Source of the DNA: Epiperipatus broadwayi
Taxonomy: Eukaryota > Onychophora > Udeonychophora > Euonychophora > Peripatidae
Length of the DNA stretch: 64,000 bases
NCBI GenBank assembly: GCA_028023455.1
Contig: JAQFVV010000014.1
Span: 3,971,336 to 4,035,335, forward strand
Direction of reading: 5' to 3'
Under the pieces are notes generated by a model, which had not been told where the DNA came from, made no database searches, and saw nothing but the letters and a program-made list of their open reading frames with translations. The position numbers and the translations under genes are program-made. Shown here one piece after another: positions 49,029 through 61,718 of this stretch (the stretch's first letter is position 1; every line of letters starts with the position of its first letter).

Positions 49029-50869
49029 TTCCAACCATCAGCCCAAACCACTAGCTCACGGAGCAACAGAGATAATTTTTAATATTAAAAAAATAAAGGA
49101 AGTTACTGCCAAAAATAACACACACAAACATTTATTAAACATATATAAAATTTAGAATTATTATTTTAGTATAACTTTAATTTTTTTTTATAAAACATTA
49201 TAATTTTACTTTAGATTTTAATTTACAATGTAACCTTTTATTTTAGAAGTTCACACAGATAAATTTAATATTTTATTTATGTTGAGTATAGATAGACTAC
49301 ATAGATTGCATTTGAAAAGAAAATATTCTATCCCTTATTTAATCTTAGGCCAAAATTTCACAGTCAAGCCAACACCATTCTATCTCATATATCAATGTAT
49401 TCAGTGCAGCATGAATACAACAGCACAAATACCATACTATCAGGAATGCACAGCTGAACAGCATGATTATAGAGAAGAAATGATCTCTCATCCAGTACAG
49501 GAATGTTACATCTGTCTGGTGAGAAGAACAGTAAAAAAAACTCTATAGGAAGGGATTGTGGTCTTTTTTGCCATCTTACTATCCCATTCCATAGGATAAA
49601 AGGGTGATCCAAGGAGCAGGGAATACGTCTGCTTCCGATGGTCAGTACAAAATGGGACTTATTTTACCCAAGTGCAGCATATAATGTGATCCTGCACATA
49701 GCAGATCTTCATACTACATTTACTAATTAAACCAATATATCCAATCCATTAACCCAATTTAATTACGAAACAAATAATCTAAGATTTACTTCCCTTAATT
49801 AAACTAATATAACTTTACAAATTTATGCAGCCATTCATGCCCGACTTAAATTTAACATTTATTAAATTTATTTAACAAAAAAAAAAAATCATAATAAAAA
49901 CTAGAACGGAAAAAATAAATTAATGGAAATGATTTAAAAAAAAAAAAATACATTCAATAAAAATAATTAAAAAATAATTTAGTCAAATAGGAAATTCTAC
50001 TTCTATTTAAATATTGAAAGATTTAGAATTTAGAGTTCTTATTGTTTTCAAATTAATGTTCATTAGAGTTCATAAAGTTCTTACGGTTTTAAAAAGTTCA
50101 TCCTTAACAGTTGTTTGCAATTTGGGATCCAGCGTTAATTCCCCAAATGTCCTGTAGTCAGCAACATAGGAAAACAATGTCATTTCTTTTTTTTTATAGA
50201 AAAACTGAAGGAATTGAAAGTGCATCTTTCAATCCCTTCTCCTTCAACTCTCTCCGCACTAACACATATAGCACATCTCTGCTTTCACATCTCTATCTTC
50301 CTCTTATTTATTTCCAAACTTTTCTTTTCATTGTAAACTTTTCGGATCGAGTGGACATTATGTCATGATGATGAAGATCCTTCCATTGACGTTCATTTTC
50401 TGAGGGATTTCTTTCATTGGCCATTCGGTTCCTGTTTTTCCTCTCCTATCTGACATTTAATTATACATTTTGAGATGCCCAAGGACTAGAATACTAACTA
50501 ATTGAAAATAATCATTTCCATTTTACACAATAGCATTAATTAAATTATTGTACATTCTTTTTATCTTTAAATCTTTTAAGTTTTTTTTTTTCTGAAAATT
50601 TATTTTCAAAATACTTTTTTTTTAAATAAAGTTTTCTTTTAATAATTTTTCATCTGTGCAATTTTATATATATAAAGTTTAGATGACTTTTAATTTTCAA
50701 TTTTTAATTTTTAAAAACAAATTTTTATTTGCAAACTTTATTTTTAAATTCTAATTTTTTTTTAAAAAAAAGATTGTGATCTGATCCATTGTGTCAGCCA
50801 TAGGATGGTACTATTTTTAACCAAAAACACATTAATATAACGTTCCTGGGCTAGCGATTCTCTATTAAT
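49029..50869. other. Noncoding DNA with less AT-biased patches
   Basis: Patches at 49270-49700 and 50100-50460 have open frames on both strands (for example plus 49279-49548, including QCSMNTTAQIPYYQECTAEQ) without recognisable families. Possibly exon or transposon debris. The remainder is AT-rich with T runs. Confidence 0.35.
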
Positions 50870-52185
50870 ATTGACTTTTTTTCTTGTTTACAAATTTTAC
50901 TTTTTTTCATTTCTAAATTATTTTTCCCTAATAATATTTTTGACAATGGGATAATAATAGTTGTTTTTTAATATTTATTGACAAGAGGATCTTTTCTGGT
51001 GTATGTTCAAATAGTAATTTGTGCTTTTTAAATAGTATTACTGTTTTTTAAAATTTGATTCACAAAATTAAAGAGAGAATGGGTTATATTTATGTATCTT
51101 TAAATAATAATTTACGTTACTTTATTGCTTTACATTTGATTGACAACAATTAGTGGGAGGGGTGTTTTTGTGCAAGATTAAATAATAATTTACATTACTT
51201 TTGTTTTTACATTTGATTGCTGACAATAATTATTGTGTGAAGGGTTTTTTTTGTATGTATGTTTAAATAAAAATTTAAATTACTTTTATTGGTTCCATTT
51301 GATTGACAACCAATTTGACTTTCTTTCATTTATAAATTATTTTGGTTCCACAAATAATATTTTTGACAATGGGACAATAATAATTGGTTCTTAATTTTTA
51401 TTGACAAGAGGGTGCTTTTTGGTATATATTCAAATAGTAATTTGGGTTATGTTTAAATAATAATTAATCTTACTTTTATTGGTTTACATTTCATTGACAA
51501 TAATTATTGGGAGGGTTTTTTTTGTGTGTATGATTGTCGACAACAATTATTGGGAGAAGGGGTGTATGTTTAAATAACAGTTTATGTTACTTTTATTGGT
51601 GTACATTTGATTGACAATAATTAGTGAGAGGGGTGTTTTTGGGTTATAATTAAATAATTTATGTTATTTTTATTTTACATTTGATTGCTGACAACAATTA
51701 TTGGGAGAAAGGGATTGTTTTTTGTGTATATTTAAATAAAAATTTATGTTACTTTTATTTTACATTTGATTGACAACCGATTTTACTTTCTTTTGTTTAT
51801 AAATTATGTTGGTTTCCCAAATAATATTTTTGACAATGAAACAATAATAGTCATTTCTTTAATTTTTATTGACAAGAAAGTCTTTTTTGATGTAGTTCAA
51901 ATAGTAATTTGGGTTATGTTTAAATAATAATTTACCTTACTTTTACTGGTTTATATTTGATTGACAACAATTAGTGGGAGTGTTTTTTTGCTGTATGATT
52001 AAATAATAATTTACATTACATTTATTTTACATTTGATTGCCAACAACAATTATTGAGAGAAGGGATTTTTTTGTGTATGTTTAAATAAAAATTTTAGTTA
52101 CTTTTATTTTACATTTGATTGCCAATAACAATTATTGAAAGAAGGGATGTATGTTTAAATGAAAATTTAAGTTACTTTTATTTTT
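50870..52185. repeat. Nested minisatellite with ~85-105 bp units and ~420-470 bp higher order
   Basis: Many degenerate units share TTTACATTTGATTGACAACA, then ATTATTGGGAGGGG, GTATGTTTAAATAATAATTTA and TTACTTTTATTGG. A second unit type (AAATAATATTTTTGACAATGGG, then TTTTTATTGACAAGAGG) recurs at about 50930, 51351 and 51821. That gives a higher-order period of about 420-470 bp. Divergence among units is substantial. Confidence 0.85.
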
Positions 52186-52778
52186 ATCTTTGATGAAGGC
52201 CATTTGAAATCCCTCAAACAAGCTTTCCTTTACAAAGTGAACATTTCTGTCAGCAACAACGAGACTTACAAATGAAAGTCAAAAGATGTTTATGGACCTC
52301 AAGTCACATACATTTGCTGCACAATCATATCTTTTCTTTCAGCAGGATGTTTTTCTGCTGTAGAAATGTTACAGCACTAGCTTACATGTCTGGAAATTCC
52401 CATCTTTTCAAGTTTTCTGTGTTCAAATTAGCCATATTCTTGGTCTCGAAAATTTCTTGCTAAAACGTGACTTAAATCATGATCGTCAAAAAAATTGTGC
52501 TACCCTACCATAATAAAAAATTTAGGAGGCTTACAGCTTTATGAGGAACAATCATGACACTGTTAAAATTGTTAAAAGGTAAACATCAATTCATATTAAA
52601 AAAAAGGCCCCAATGAAAATTTAAATAATTTTGACACGATGAATTTAACACATCCTCATATGATATTGTTACATAAAATACATAACACAGCATTATGATG
52701 TATTGCATGACACAAACAACTACAGCATTTTCCTCTGCTTTTAGCATAGGTAAAAGCCACACCATTAGCTACTAAGCC
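52186..52778. other. Noncoding DNA
   Basis: The interval 52190-52480 is less AT-biased with a 63-codon open frame (52272-52463), unrecognised. No repeat seen. Confidence 0.4.
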
Positions 52779-52912
52779 GAGTTAACACTCTTTCTAGGTT
52801 TTATTGTAGAAAGGCTTAACTCCGAGTTAACACTTTCTACATTTTAGCGTAGAAAGAAGACTTAACTCTGAGTTAACAATCTTTTTAGGATTTATTGTAG
52901 AAAGGTGCCTTA
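52779..52912. repeat. Three tandem ~45-bp hairpin units
   Basis: Units start with GAGTTAAC at 52779, 52824 and 52870. Each holds an internal inverted repeat (TTTCTA...TAGAAA or TTTCTAC...GTAGAAA), and the junctions read TTAACTC-GAGTTAA, themselves palindromic. The whole block could fold as three hairpins or a cruciform. It is GC-richer than its surroundings. Confidence 0.8.
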
Positions 52913-53750
52913 ATGGCTTGGGTGCAGCCATGGAAATGGAATATTTCTAGAAATTAAGCTAGAAATAGCGCTATCCTGCAACTCTCATGATGGATCAGAT
53001 CACAATCAAGAAAAATAATGTAACCATGTGTGTGCCCATTACATATTAATAAACTTGCTTAAATAAATAAACAAAAAAATTTTTACTTAGAGTTAGTAAT
53101 TATGGTACACGATTAATGAAAATTTACAAAGACATTTAGTTAGTAATTTTACAAAAAGACTATATACAAAAAAGAAAAATGTTGACTTTTGTTTTCCTAT
53201 GAACCATCTACATTTACACTTCCTCCTCCAAGAGCTCCTTTTTCTTTACATTTCATTTTTAAAAACATGGTATGACAAGCAAATTATTTATTTAGGAAGG
53301 TTGCATTGAAGTAAATATAATTTAAGAGATAATGGGTTTATACCTGTGCACAATTATATATACCACCAACTTATTTATGATTAATTGAAATGCTTAAATA
53401 GGGTTACACTGAAGTAAATTCCCAAAAGACACTCGTCGTAAGGTGTCACATTTACAATCATAAACTTATGTGGCTGGTCATGCCTATACACATTAAAGTG
53501 TAATATATATTAACAAAAAAAAACTTATATTACTTGCAACCTTTTGACTTTTTTTTAAAAAAAAAATTACCAAATTACAATTTAAAATTATTAATATATT
53601 TTTTTTCTCATGTTTAATATATATGCTATTTCTTTCTGGCCGTGCTTTTATAAGATTTAAAGTATATGGTAGATAAAAATATTTCATTAAAAAAAATTTT
53701 ACTCGGGGTACTCATGGTTTATTATACATTGGTCCTTGTTTGGGGTCCAA
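52913..53750. other. AT-rich noncoding DNA
   Basis: Nothing recognised; the minus frame at 53493-53687 is AT-driven. Confidence 0.45.
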
Positions 53751-53893
53751 TTATAACAGTCTGAGTGATATTGGAAGTTTGGGTCTTACCTTATCTGCTG
53801 TAAAGGGTGCCACTAGGCTATTGGAACCTGGAAAATTTATATAATAGGCAGATATCCACTGTTAAGATCTAAATTTTACATATAGATTATTTC
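53751..53893. repeat. Dispersed repeat family Y, copy 2
   Basis: Partner of 48889-49028. TAACAGTC near its start and GACTGTAA shortly after its end (about 53895-53903) are a 7-of-8 inverted match, so this copy could be a small inverted-repeat element. The other copy lacks the right-hand match. Confidence 0.75.
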
Positions 53894-54809
53894 CCTGACT
53901 GTAACCATGTGTTATTTTTGATTACTTTCCAAAGTTTTGATGAAATAGCATCAGCTATTGTCAAGATTAACTGTTCAAAGAAAAACTGTTAGATCTGAAA
54001 TATTAATAAGACTGAGAATGAGATAAAGAATGAGATTGAGCATTCTGAATATGTGGATTAACAAAATATTTATTTTTTTACAGTATCACACATTTAATTG
54101 ATTTCAAGTTTATATTAGAAAAAAGAGATAAAATAAGCGATCTCCATAAGTCTGGAATATATTTTGCTTCATCAGCTTTATTTAAGCCAGTTGGTATTTT
54201 TAATGTTTCAATTGACTCTCTCAAATCATATTTTTCCAAATTAGTAAGTATTTTAGCATTATCAAAATCAGGTTAGTGACGAATTTTTAAAAAATGTGAA
54301 ATAAAAGCTGATGTATAAAATGTCTGATTATAGACAATTAATTCTGGCATTAATTTGTCTATTAGACTGACCTACATAGCTTTTTGAACAATGTAAATAT
54401 GAAACTTTATAAATACCCTGGTATTCGAAACGTACTCTGTCTTTAGGTTTATTGAAAAAATCAATTATTTTGCTAGTGGAAAATGTGAACTTTATATTAA
54501 AATTAAATAGCCTATATCAGTGACTCCAAAATCAGTAAAAGACTACCCAATTTTAACATAAAGGCTAGTTTTTCCACTAGAAAAAAGATTGGTGATTTTT
54601 TCCATAAACCTCATATTTTTAAGAAATTGAAATTGGTCACAAAACAGAATTTGATAATGCTATTTTGTTGAAATGTTGGGAAGTAATGAAAAATAACACA
54701 CAGTTTAACTTCAAAACTACATCATATAATTGTTGATTGTTATTGATATTAGGATTGTCTAATTGTTGATTGGTTTTTAATGATTATTTATAAAGCCATT
54801 TAACCTTGA
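53894..54809. other. AT-rich noncoding DNA
   Basis: No gene supported. It may include the 3' untranslated part of the LINE fragment to its right. Confidence 0.4.
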
Positions 54810-55560
54810 ACATTATTATACTTATTATTTAAATAATTCTTTGACTTTAATAATAAAATCATAAAATTTTGGTTCCAGATAGCATTTTCTAATTTTTTTA
54901 AGTAATTGGCTATTATTTATTCCTAGTGCAGGTATCTGATTATTTTCAGGTTGTTTTTGGGTTTTAAAAATGTGTATCTGCCAATATGTATATTTAATAG
55001 AGCTTTTAAGTATTATTTTGCTTTTAATGTTTTCAATGCTTTTAAGCAATGTAATGATATAATTATCGGTGGGTGATCTGTGGGTGTGATTTCTAATATT
55101 GATTCAATATCTGGAAACCTTTTAATTATGGATATTAGTATATTTATTGTTTTTGTGTCCAAAACACTGATATTGAGTGCAGACCAAGACCATTCCATTT
55201 TGTGGTTAGCTGAGTTATTTTATTGAGATGGTGACTACTTTCCTGTTCCATAAGAGCTAGTTACAAAATGAGTTAATTGAGGCTATAAATGGTTTTGTGA
55301 AACTAATTATTGGTAAGTAGTAGTTGATTTTTGCTATTATGAGTTGATTGAATAGAGATGCTTTTGTGTATAGTGATAGATATCCGGATAATGATTCTGG
55401 GATTCTTTCTGCTTCCACTTTGAGTTTGTTTTGAATTTTTGTTCTCATTTGATTCATTCCCAGATAAAATGGGAAACCTAGAAAACTAGTGGGCTTTCCT
55501 TGATAAATTTGTTTGTTATTTTTCCTGTAGCTGTGAAAACCCATTCAATATAAATAAAAT
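54810..55560 (-). pseudogene. LINE copy C: RT thumb and C-terminal part
   Basis: Minus-strand reading begins near 55545 with FHSYRKNNKQIYQGKPT, then SFLGFPFYLG, then LSGYLSLYTKASLFNQLIIA and KINYYLPIISF. This is the post-catalytic (LG.P.YLG, then LS..GK..L.N.LI..K..Y..P) segment of L1/Tx1-like LINEs. It continues, with stops and a frameshift, through MEWSWSALNISVLD to LLKKIRKCYLEPKFYDFIIK at 54825. The matching part of copy B reads LVNQLIITKIAYY. The catalytic core is absent here and instead lies inverted next door in copy A. Confidence 0.75.
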
Positions 55561-57937
55561 GAAAAAAAAAAGAAAATGAGAGCCTATTAAAAAAGACTAA
55601 AGAAAAACCAAATGAAAACGATAAACAGTCGGAAAGCACAGTAATAAACAATATGACCACGGAAATGATGGATAAATTAACTCAGTATGATCCAATGCTG
55701 GAAAGCACACCACTAGAAAGCAGAAAAAAAATTCAAAAAACAAAAAAAAACAAGTGAAAGTAAAAAATTAAAACGAGGAAGAAGATAATCAAATTAATTT
55801 AATAGAAGAAACCCCAGATAAAGAAATAAAAATAGAACTAACCACACCAGAAACAAAAATTAAAAAAAACCCACACTATAATATACATAGCCAAACACAA
55901 GCAGAATCAGTACAAGAAAAGACACACAAACAAAAAGACCAGAAAAAATGAAGGATCAATAAAGAATTCCCCTCACAATATTAGTTAATATTAATGAAAG
56001 TTAAAATAGGGGCAATAAACATTTGAAAATTAAACTCGAAAAAAAAATACAAAAAATCAATCACTGGATACAACAACTCCAACCTACTATATTAGGACTC
56101 ATAGAAACAAAAATCTATAAAGGTGTGCAGATGAATTCAGCACAACTAATGAGTAAAATGGGATTCTGCATATGTTTGAGAGACATGCTAACATCCTCAA
56201 GTGGCACCAGAATATTTATTAGCCAACAAAATCTCTTTACAATATTTAAGATAGTATACATAGATGCAAATCTCTTAATAACTATGTTCAATAACAAAAA
56301 CTTTTCAATAAATATTATATTTGTATACCACCAGGGCCAACTGTAATTAACAGAATAATAACAACAATTAACTCAACTTACTCAAACAATCCCTACCCAA
56401 CTATTCTTACAGAAGATTTCAACATGAGTTATAAAAAATTTATTATGAAATGGATACACCAGTTATCAATTCCACTCATGAGTGCAGAGGGTTTTCTATC
56501 ACCCAACTCTATATCATTTTACAACAATACAAATGGAATGCGAATAGATCTAATGTTTTATTGTCCTATACTACATCACTCAATAGAACTCAGCCTTTCA
56601 CTATCACCTTTTTCAGACCATGCAGTGCAAATAATAAAACTAAATATAAACACATATCACAGTTCAATAAAAAAATTACAAAAAACCATTCAGATCCTAC
56701 TACCAGATAACATTATTGAGTCACTCTTCTCAGAAATTTACATAAATAAAATAAATCAATTAGAACTAGACCCTATATCCATACTCTCATTTAATATAAA
56801 CCATATTACATGAAAAACACCCCCACCTTAAGACTAATCACATTAGCAGATTAAATACATAAAAGAATCAGTCAGTCTAAACTGGTTCAACACAATCAAA
56901 CAAACATAATAAAACTTATCTAAGCATAAAAGGGGAAAAATGCCTAGCACAGCTGCACACTTGGACACACAGATATATTAGGTGGGCTTTGGGATATCCA
57001 TCCACAAATAAAAGTTCACATGGGGCTAGAATCAGAAAATAAGATTACAACAGGATTTAGCATGATTGGACCTATATATAAACACTTCAAAACAAAACTA
57101 ACTAATCATGAACAATTCATGCCCACAGAAGATTTTTTTGGAAAAACTGAAGATGAAGCACCATTTAAAATTGATGATTTTAGGATAAATCTAGCATCAA
57201 TCCCTGTCAATTGTAATCCAGGACCTCTAGGCATACCCCAATTCATACTTGCACATCTCAGCTAATTTACAAATACATACCTGTGTCAACTAGCAAATCA
57301 AATTCCCCAAAAATATATAACATGCAGGGATTAAATAAAATATCAATGGTACCATAATGAAAAAACAGGAACCCATTACCAAGGTCACCAATTTGAGACC
57401 TATCTCAATGGAACCTTTAGGAATTAAAATTTCTAGAAAAAGTAATAAAGATGAAAATTGAACCATACATACTGCCAAAAATATCACATCAATATGCAAA
57501 GAAGGGCTCATCAACAGGTCAGGTAGCACTAATCTTTAAAACTATAATTAACCCAGTTATTAATAAGAAGAAATATGCTCCAACTGTTGTACAACTAGAT
57601 TATGAAAGTGGTTTCGACTCAGTACCAATAAAAATATTAGTAAACCAATTAAAAGAAACATAAATATCACGATCAATATTATACAGAATAGCCAATCTAC
57701 TTTAACTTAATGGAAAAACCTCATCATCCTTCTATCCCACTCAATCAATACCACAAGGTTCATTCACTACTAAGTACACTAGTGTTCATATTCTACATAA
57801 ACTCATTATTAGAAGAAATTGAAAAAAAAGATACAGGGAGTGCTAATCCAAATACCAAAAGATACATTCCATGCATAGCTTATATGGACAACATTACTAT
57901 ATTCTTAAAATCTAAAAAACAACTACAACATTATAGA
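55561..57937 (+). pseudogene. LINE copy A: ORF1 end, APE endonuclease and RT core
   Basis: Plus-strand order: a Lys/Glu-rich ORF1 tail (about 55570-55950). Next is an APE-type endonuclease (55990-56700) with LGLIETKIYKG, FISQ, IFVY, EDFN (usual GDFN), RIDLMF and SDHA. Then comes a linker ending NPGPLGIPQFIL (57200-57250). Last is the RT: PTVVQLDYESGFDSVP (motif A), SIPQGS (motif B, frame-shifted) and CIAYMDNITIFLKSKKQLQH (motif C, YMDN in place of the usual YADD). Many frameshifts and stops. The copy stops right after motif C at a (TTA)n run. EN plus RT make this a target-primed retrotransposon; L1/Tx1 relationship is tentative. Confidence 0.85.
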
Positions 57938-58186
<249 letters not shown>

Positions 58187-58383
58187 CTCTTCTTCTTCTT
58201 CAAGGATAACTTTATTAAATAACAATGGCTACATTAGACTATCAGTTGCAAATTCATGAGGCATTTTTCAAAATTTCTTGTTACATTTCTGGATGGTGAA
58301 GAATAAGAAAATTAGTTGGGACATGCATAGGCCTTTATGGTAACAGAGAGCTTCTTTAGCATACAGAGTTAAGTGTATTAACC

Positions 58384-59059
58384 TTATGGTGGAAAGTTAT
58401 AGATTGGATCACTATTTTGTAGTGACATGTGTGATAGCAAGTATGTCTGGAGAGGCAATTTTTCCATTTCTAGTCCTAAAGTGCTCAAGTTTGTTGTAGA
58501 AGGTAGATGAATTATGTCTGGTGTTATTGCCAAAACAGAATATACAGCAGGTGCATCAGAATGTGTATAGTCAAGCATGGCTGCATGGTCCATTAGTGTT
58601 GTACATTTGCAGTAAGCACCAATAATGCTATGGAGAGTGGCATTGTTTCGCCTGTACTAGTTTAGCATAATTTTGCAGATGTTTGTTAAAGTTAAGCAAG
58701 TATAGATGTGGTGTTTTTGTTCTTCCTCTTCAGTGTGGAAAATAAGCAAAGGGCATCAATGTTTCTATACAATCTTTGGTACCTGAAGAAATGAGTGGTT
58801 GGCATTGCATGAAGATTGATTCTGAAAAGAAAATCAAAGAATTTGACATTGAGTAACCAGTCTTAGAATTTATGAAACAATGAGCATAGGTTATTCCTAG
58901 CATTGGGTTAAAGGTATTAGATAGTTGGCTGAGATATATATCAAGTAGTAAATGTTCCAGTAAGTGTATTTTCTTGTGTTTTATAAAGATATATGAGTGG
59001 ATATACTTTGGAATTGATGTATCAGTAATGATAAGAATCCATATGAGGGAAGAAGTCAC
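58384..59059 (-). pseudogene. LINE copy B C-terminal domain
   Basis: Two frames joined across one stop: 59059-58730 (includes LISSGTKDCIETLMPFAYFP, then HTEEEQKHHIYTC across the end) and 58593-58384 (DYTHSDAPAVYSVLAITPD). The H-T-E-E-E-Q..H...C pattern is like the zinc-binding C-terminal motif of many LINE polyproteins (C..C...E...H....C), though the first Cys pair is not obvious. Copy D at the right edge carries related DNA. Confidence 0.6.
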
Positions 59060-60559
59060 TCTATGGGTGTTATCTTATTTTAGTACTTGAAAGGGTCTTA
59101 TGATGCCTGTTAATAGGTTGATACTTTATATATATGAAATATGTGAATGTTATGAAGTTTTAGTCCATTGTATATAGTGAGTTAACTTAGCTGTTTTATG
59201 GAGATGGACACTATCTTTCTACCCCATAATAGCTTGCTGCAAAGTGAATTTATTGAGGAAATAAATGATTTATTAAACTTAATTACTGGTTAGTAATAAG
59301 CTATCTTTGTGATAATTAGTTGATTAACAAGGCACAATTTGAATATATCAAAAGGCAAGACTTAGAAAGGGAGTTAGTGATTTCCTCTGCATTTTTCTTT
59401 AATATATTTTGTATCTTGTCTCATTAAATTAGCTCAAAAAAATAAAAATTAAGAAATACAACTGGCTTCCCATGGTAGGTTTGGGTGTGATGCTTTCCAA
59501 TGTTAATAGATCATGTGGCAGTTGTATCTGGATTAAACTTTCTTATAGTTTGATGTGTATTATTTAAATATTCTCTGATAAATCACAAATTTGATCAGTG
59601 TGTGGAATTTGAAGGCCTGGAATTTCTTATTGGATTTTGATTAATAATGGGTTGATATATACCATGAATAGTATAGGACTGAGCAAAAATTCTTATTGGG
59701 TAGATTGAGTGAGAGTGAATGAAAATGAGCACATACTATTGAGTGTTATATGTATACAGTTCATGGCTCAGCATTAGGTTTTTCTTTTGCTCTTAGACTG
59801 ACTCCAAAATTGCTTTGAACATGAGTTTTACTTGACCAGTGGAAGAGCCTTTTTTGCAAATTGCATGGATGATATTTGAGAGAGTAGATGTCATTTTATA
59901 CCCAGAGAGACCATAGAGGCTAGATGTAGATTTGAGAGGTTGGATATGGGTGCTGGTTTCTTGTTAAATGGTACAAAAAATAAGTATAGTTCTTAAAAGA
60001 TCACACAAATATGGGTAGTGAATTAGCTAACATAAAAAATACAAATCTGAATATTTCTTGGGGCCCTGGTAGCAATTTTGACTGCAAACTTGGTGGTCTG
60101 GAAAAAGTATCTGTTTCAGGCTGTCCAAAGAGGTCTGCAGGTGATGTGAAGACACTGTGTAATGAAGTTTCTGTTTGAAAGACTCGTAGATTGATTATAT
60201 CATATCACAAAAATCACTGGTCACTCATTTGGTCTCCAGTGCCATTGGGACTCTCATGATACATGGTTAGCCCAGTGCCAAGAAGATATAACCCCAGGTC
60301 CAAACATGTTGCTGGATAAGGCTGATTTTTGTTTTTTTATTGATAGGTAATTTTTGAGTGTGCTGCATGTATTATCATATGTTTGAATCAGTTTTCTGAT
60401 GTGTGTGTAGCTGTCAGGAATTGTTAGAAATATTGCGATTTTTTATACAATTCATCAGCTAAAGCATGTAGTTTGGCCATTGGAAAGATGATGTGGGTGA
60501 CAGCTGATAAATAAGATGTATTATTTAACAGGAACAAGTGGCATATTTTTTTATTTCAA

Positions 60560-61300
60560 TAACATGATATAGGTCTCTGAGTATAAAAATTCAGGGGTGT
60601 ATATAGAAAATAGCATCCTATTGTTTTATAAAGTTGAAGTGTGGAGGTTTGAATTGCAGTGAAGTTAAACAAGTAGCTGAGGAGAATGGACAGGGAATAG
60701 AGCAGGGATAATGTTTTACTTAATTAAATGATGTAACATGGAATAGTAGAAGAATACATCAATGAGGGACATGTGATGATTGTTATGGAATGTTGTGGTG
60801 TTTTTCTCCCTTTCAAGTGGAATTTCCAGTTAGTGAAGAGATTTGGAAGTAAAAATGCAATAATTCATGTTGAAACTTTCTATTAAGATAAGATGACTGT
60901 ATTGGGCATTGATGAGAGCATTGAGTTAATGTTAACTATGATGTGTTTGAAGACTATGGAACCTGGTGAAATATATACAAAGATTATGTTAAGAGTAATA
61001 ATATTACTGTGATGAAAGGTGACTATCAGAAGATTGGCATCAGTATAAATTCTTTTAAATGATGAGAATGAACAGTCTGTGGTTATTATTAAACTGATAC
61101 TCCTGATGTTGTTGATGAGTACCTGGAACATGCATGAAAATCCTGTTGTCTTAGTTATCTTGAATGATTTATTTGAGTGCTACTGCAGATTTTTGTTTCC
61201 AACAAAAAAAAATGTGTGGCTGCATGATTAAAAATCCATTTGGTTAATTGGTGAACCTTTGAAGTTAAGGTTAACATCTGAACATTAAATGCTGCTATTT
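60560..61300 (-). pseudogene. LINE copy B endonuclease region
   Basis: The open part (61131-60883) reads RIYTDANLLIVTF and LNIIFVYISPG, matching copy A's YIDANLLITMF and INIIFVY. After a stop the next frame gives IESFNMNY where copy A has TEDFNMSY and an active enzyme has GDFN, so the catalytic Asp is lost. A SLIDVFFYYSMLHH segment matches copy A's RIDLMFYCPILHH. The domain would nick target DNA to prime reverse transcription; this copy cannot. Confidence 0.75.
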
Positions 61301-61718
61301 TTACCATTAAATGCTGGTGTTAAATAATATGAAATTTAAAAAACGTTTGTTGTGAAGCATTGCATTCAAGATCAATCATCTTAGACTTCTTTGGCTCATG
61401 ACCCTTTATTAGCTTTCAGGATTGGGATTTTCTATAAATGAAAGGCATGTATTATTTGTGTGGCGGTTTTGTTTATTATTGCAGGAGGGATGTCTTGTTC
61501 ATCATGGTTGCTTTACCATCAAAAGCAGTCGGTTGTTTGTTTGAGTAGCCTGTTTAATAGGCATATGGTGTTGTGGGCTTGTATCATAAATTGTAGTTAT
61601 TTGACTATAGTTTGTGGTAGTACTGTGATGTGGTCTGCTCAACCTATTGTTAGGTAAAATGGAAATGTTTCTTCACTAATGGATAGGAGGTGCAAAAGCC
61701 TGGTCAAAATGAAAATCA

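Noticed and set aside
56450-56710. 86-codon ORF overlapping LINE copy A endonuclease
   Set aside because: Out-of-frame shadow; the endonuclease motifs (EDFN, RIDLMF, SDHA) are in the other frame.
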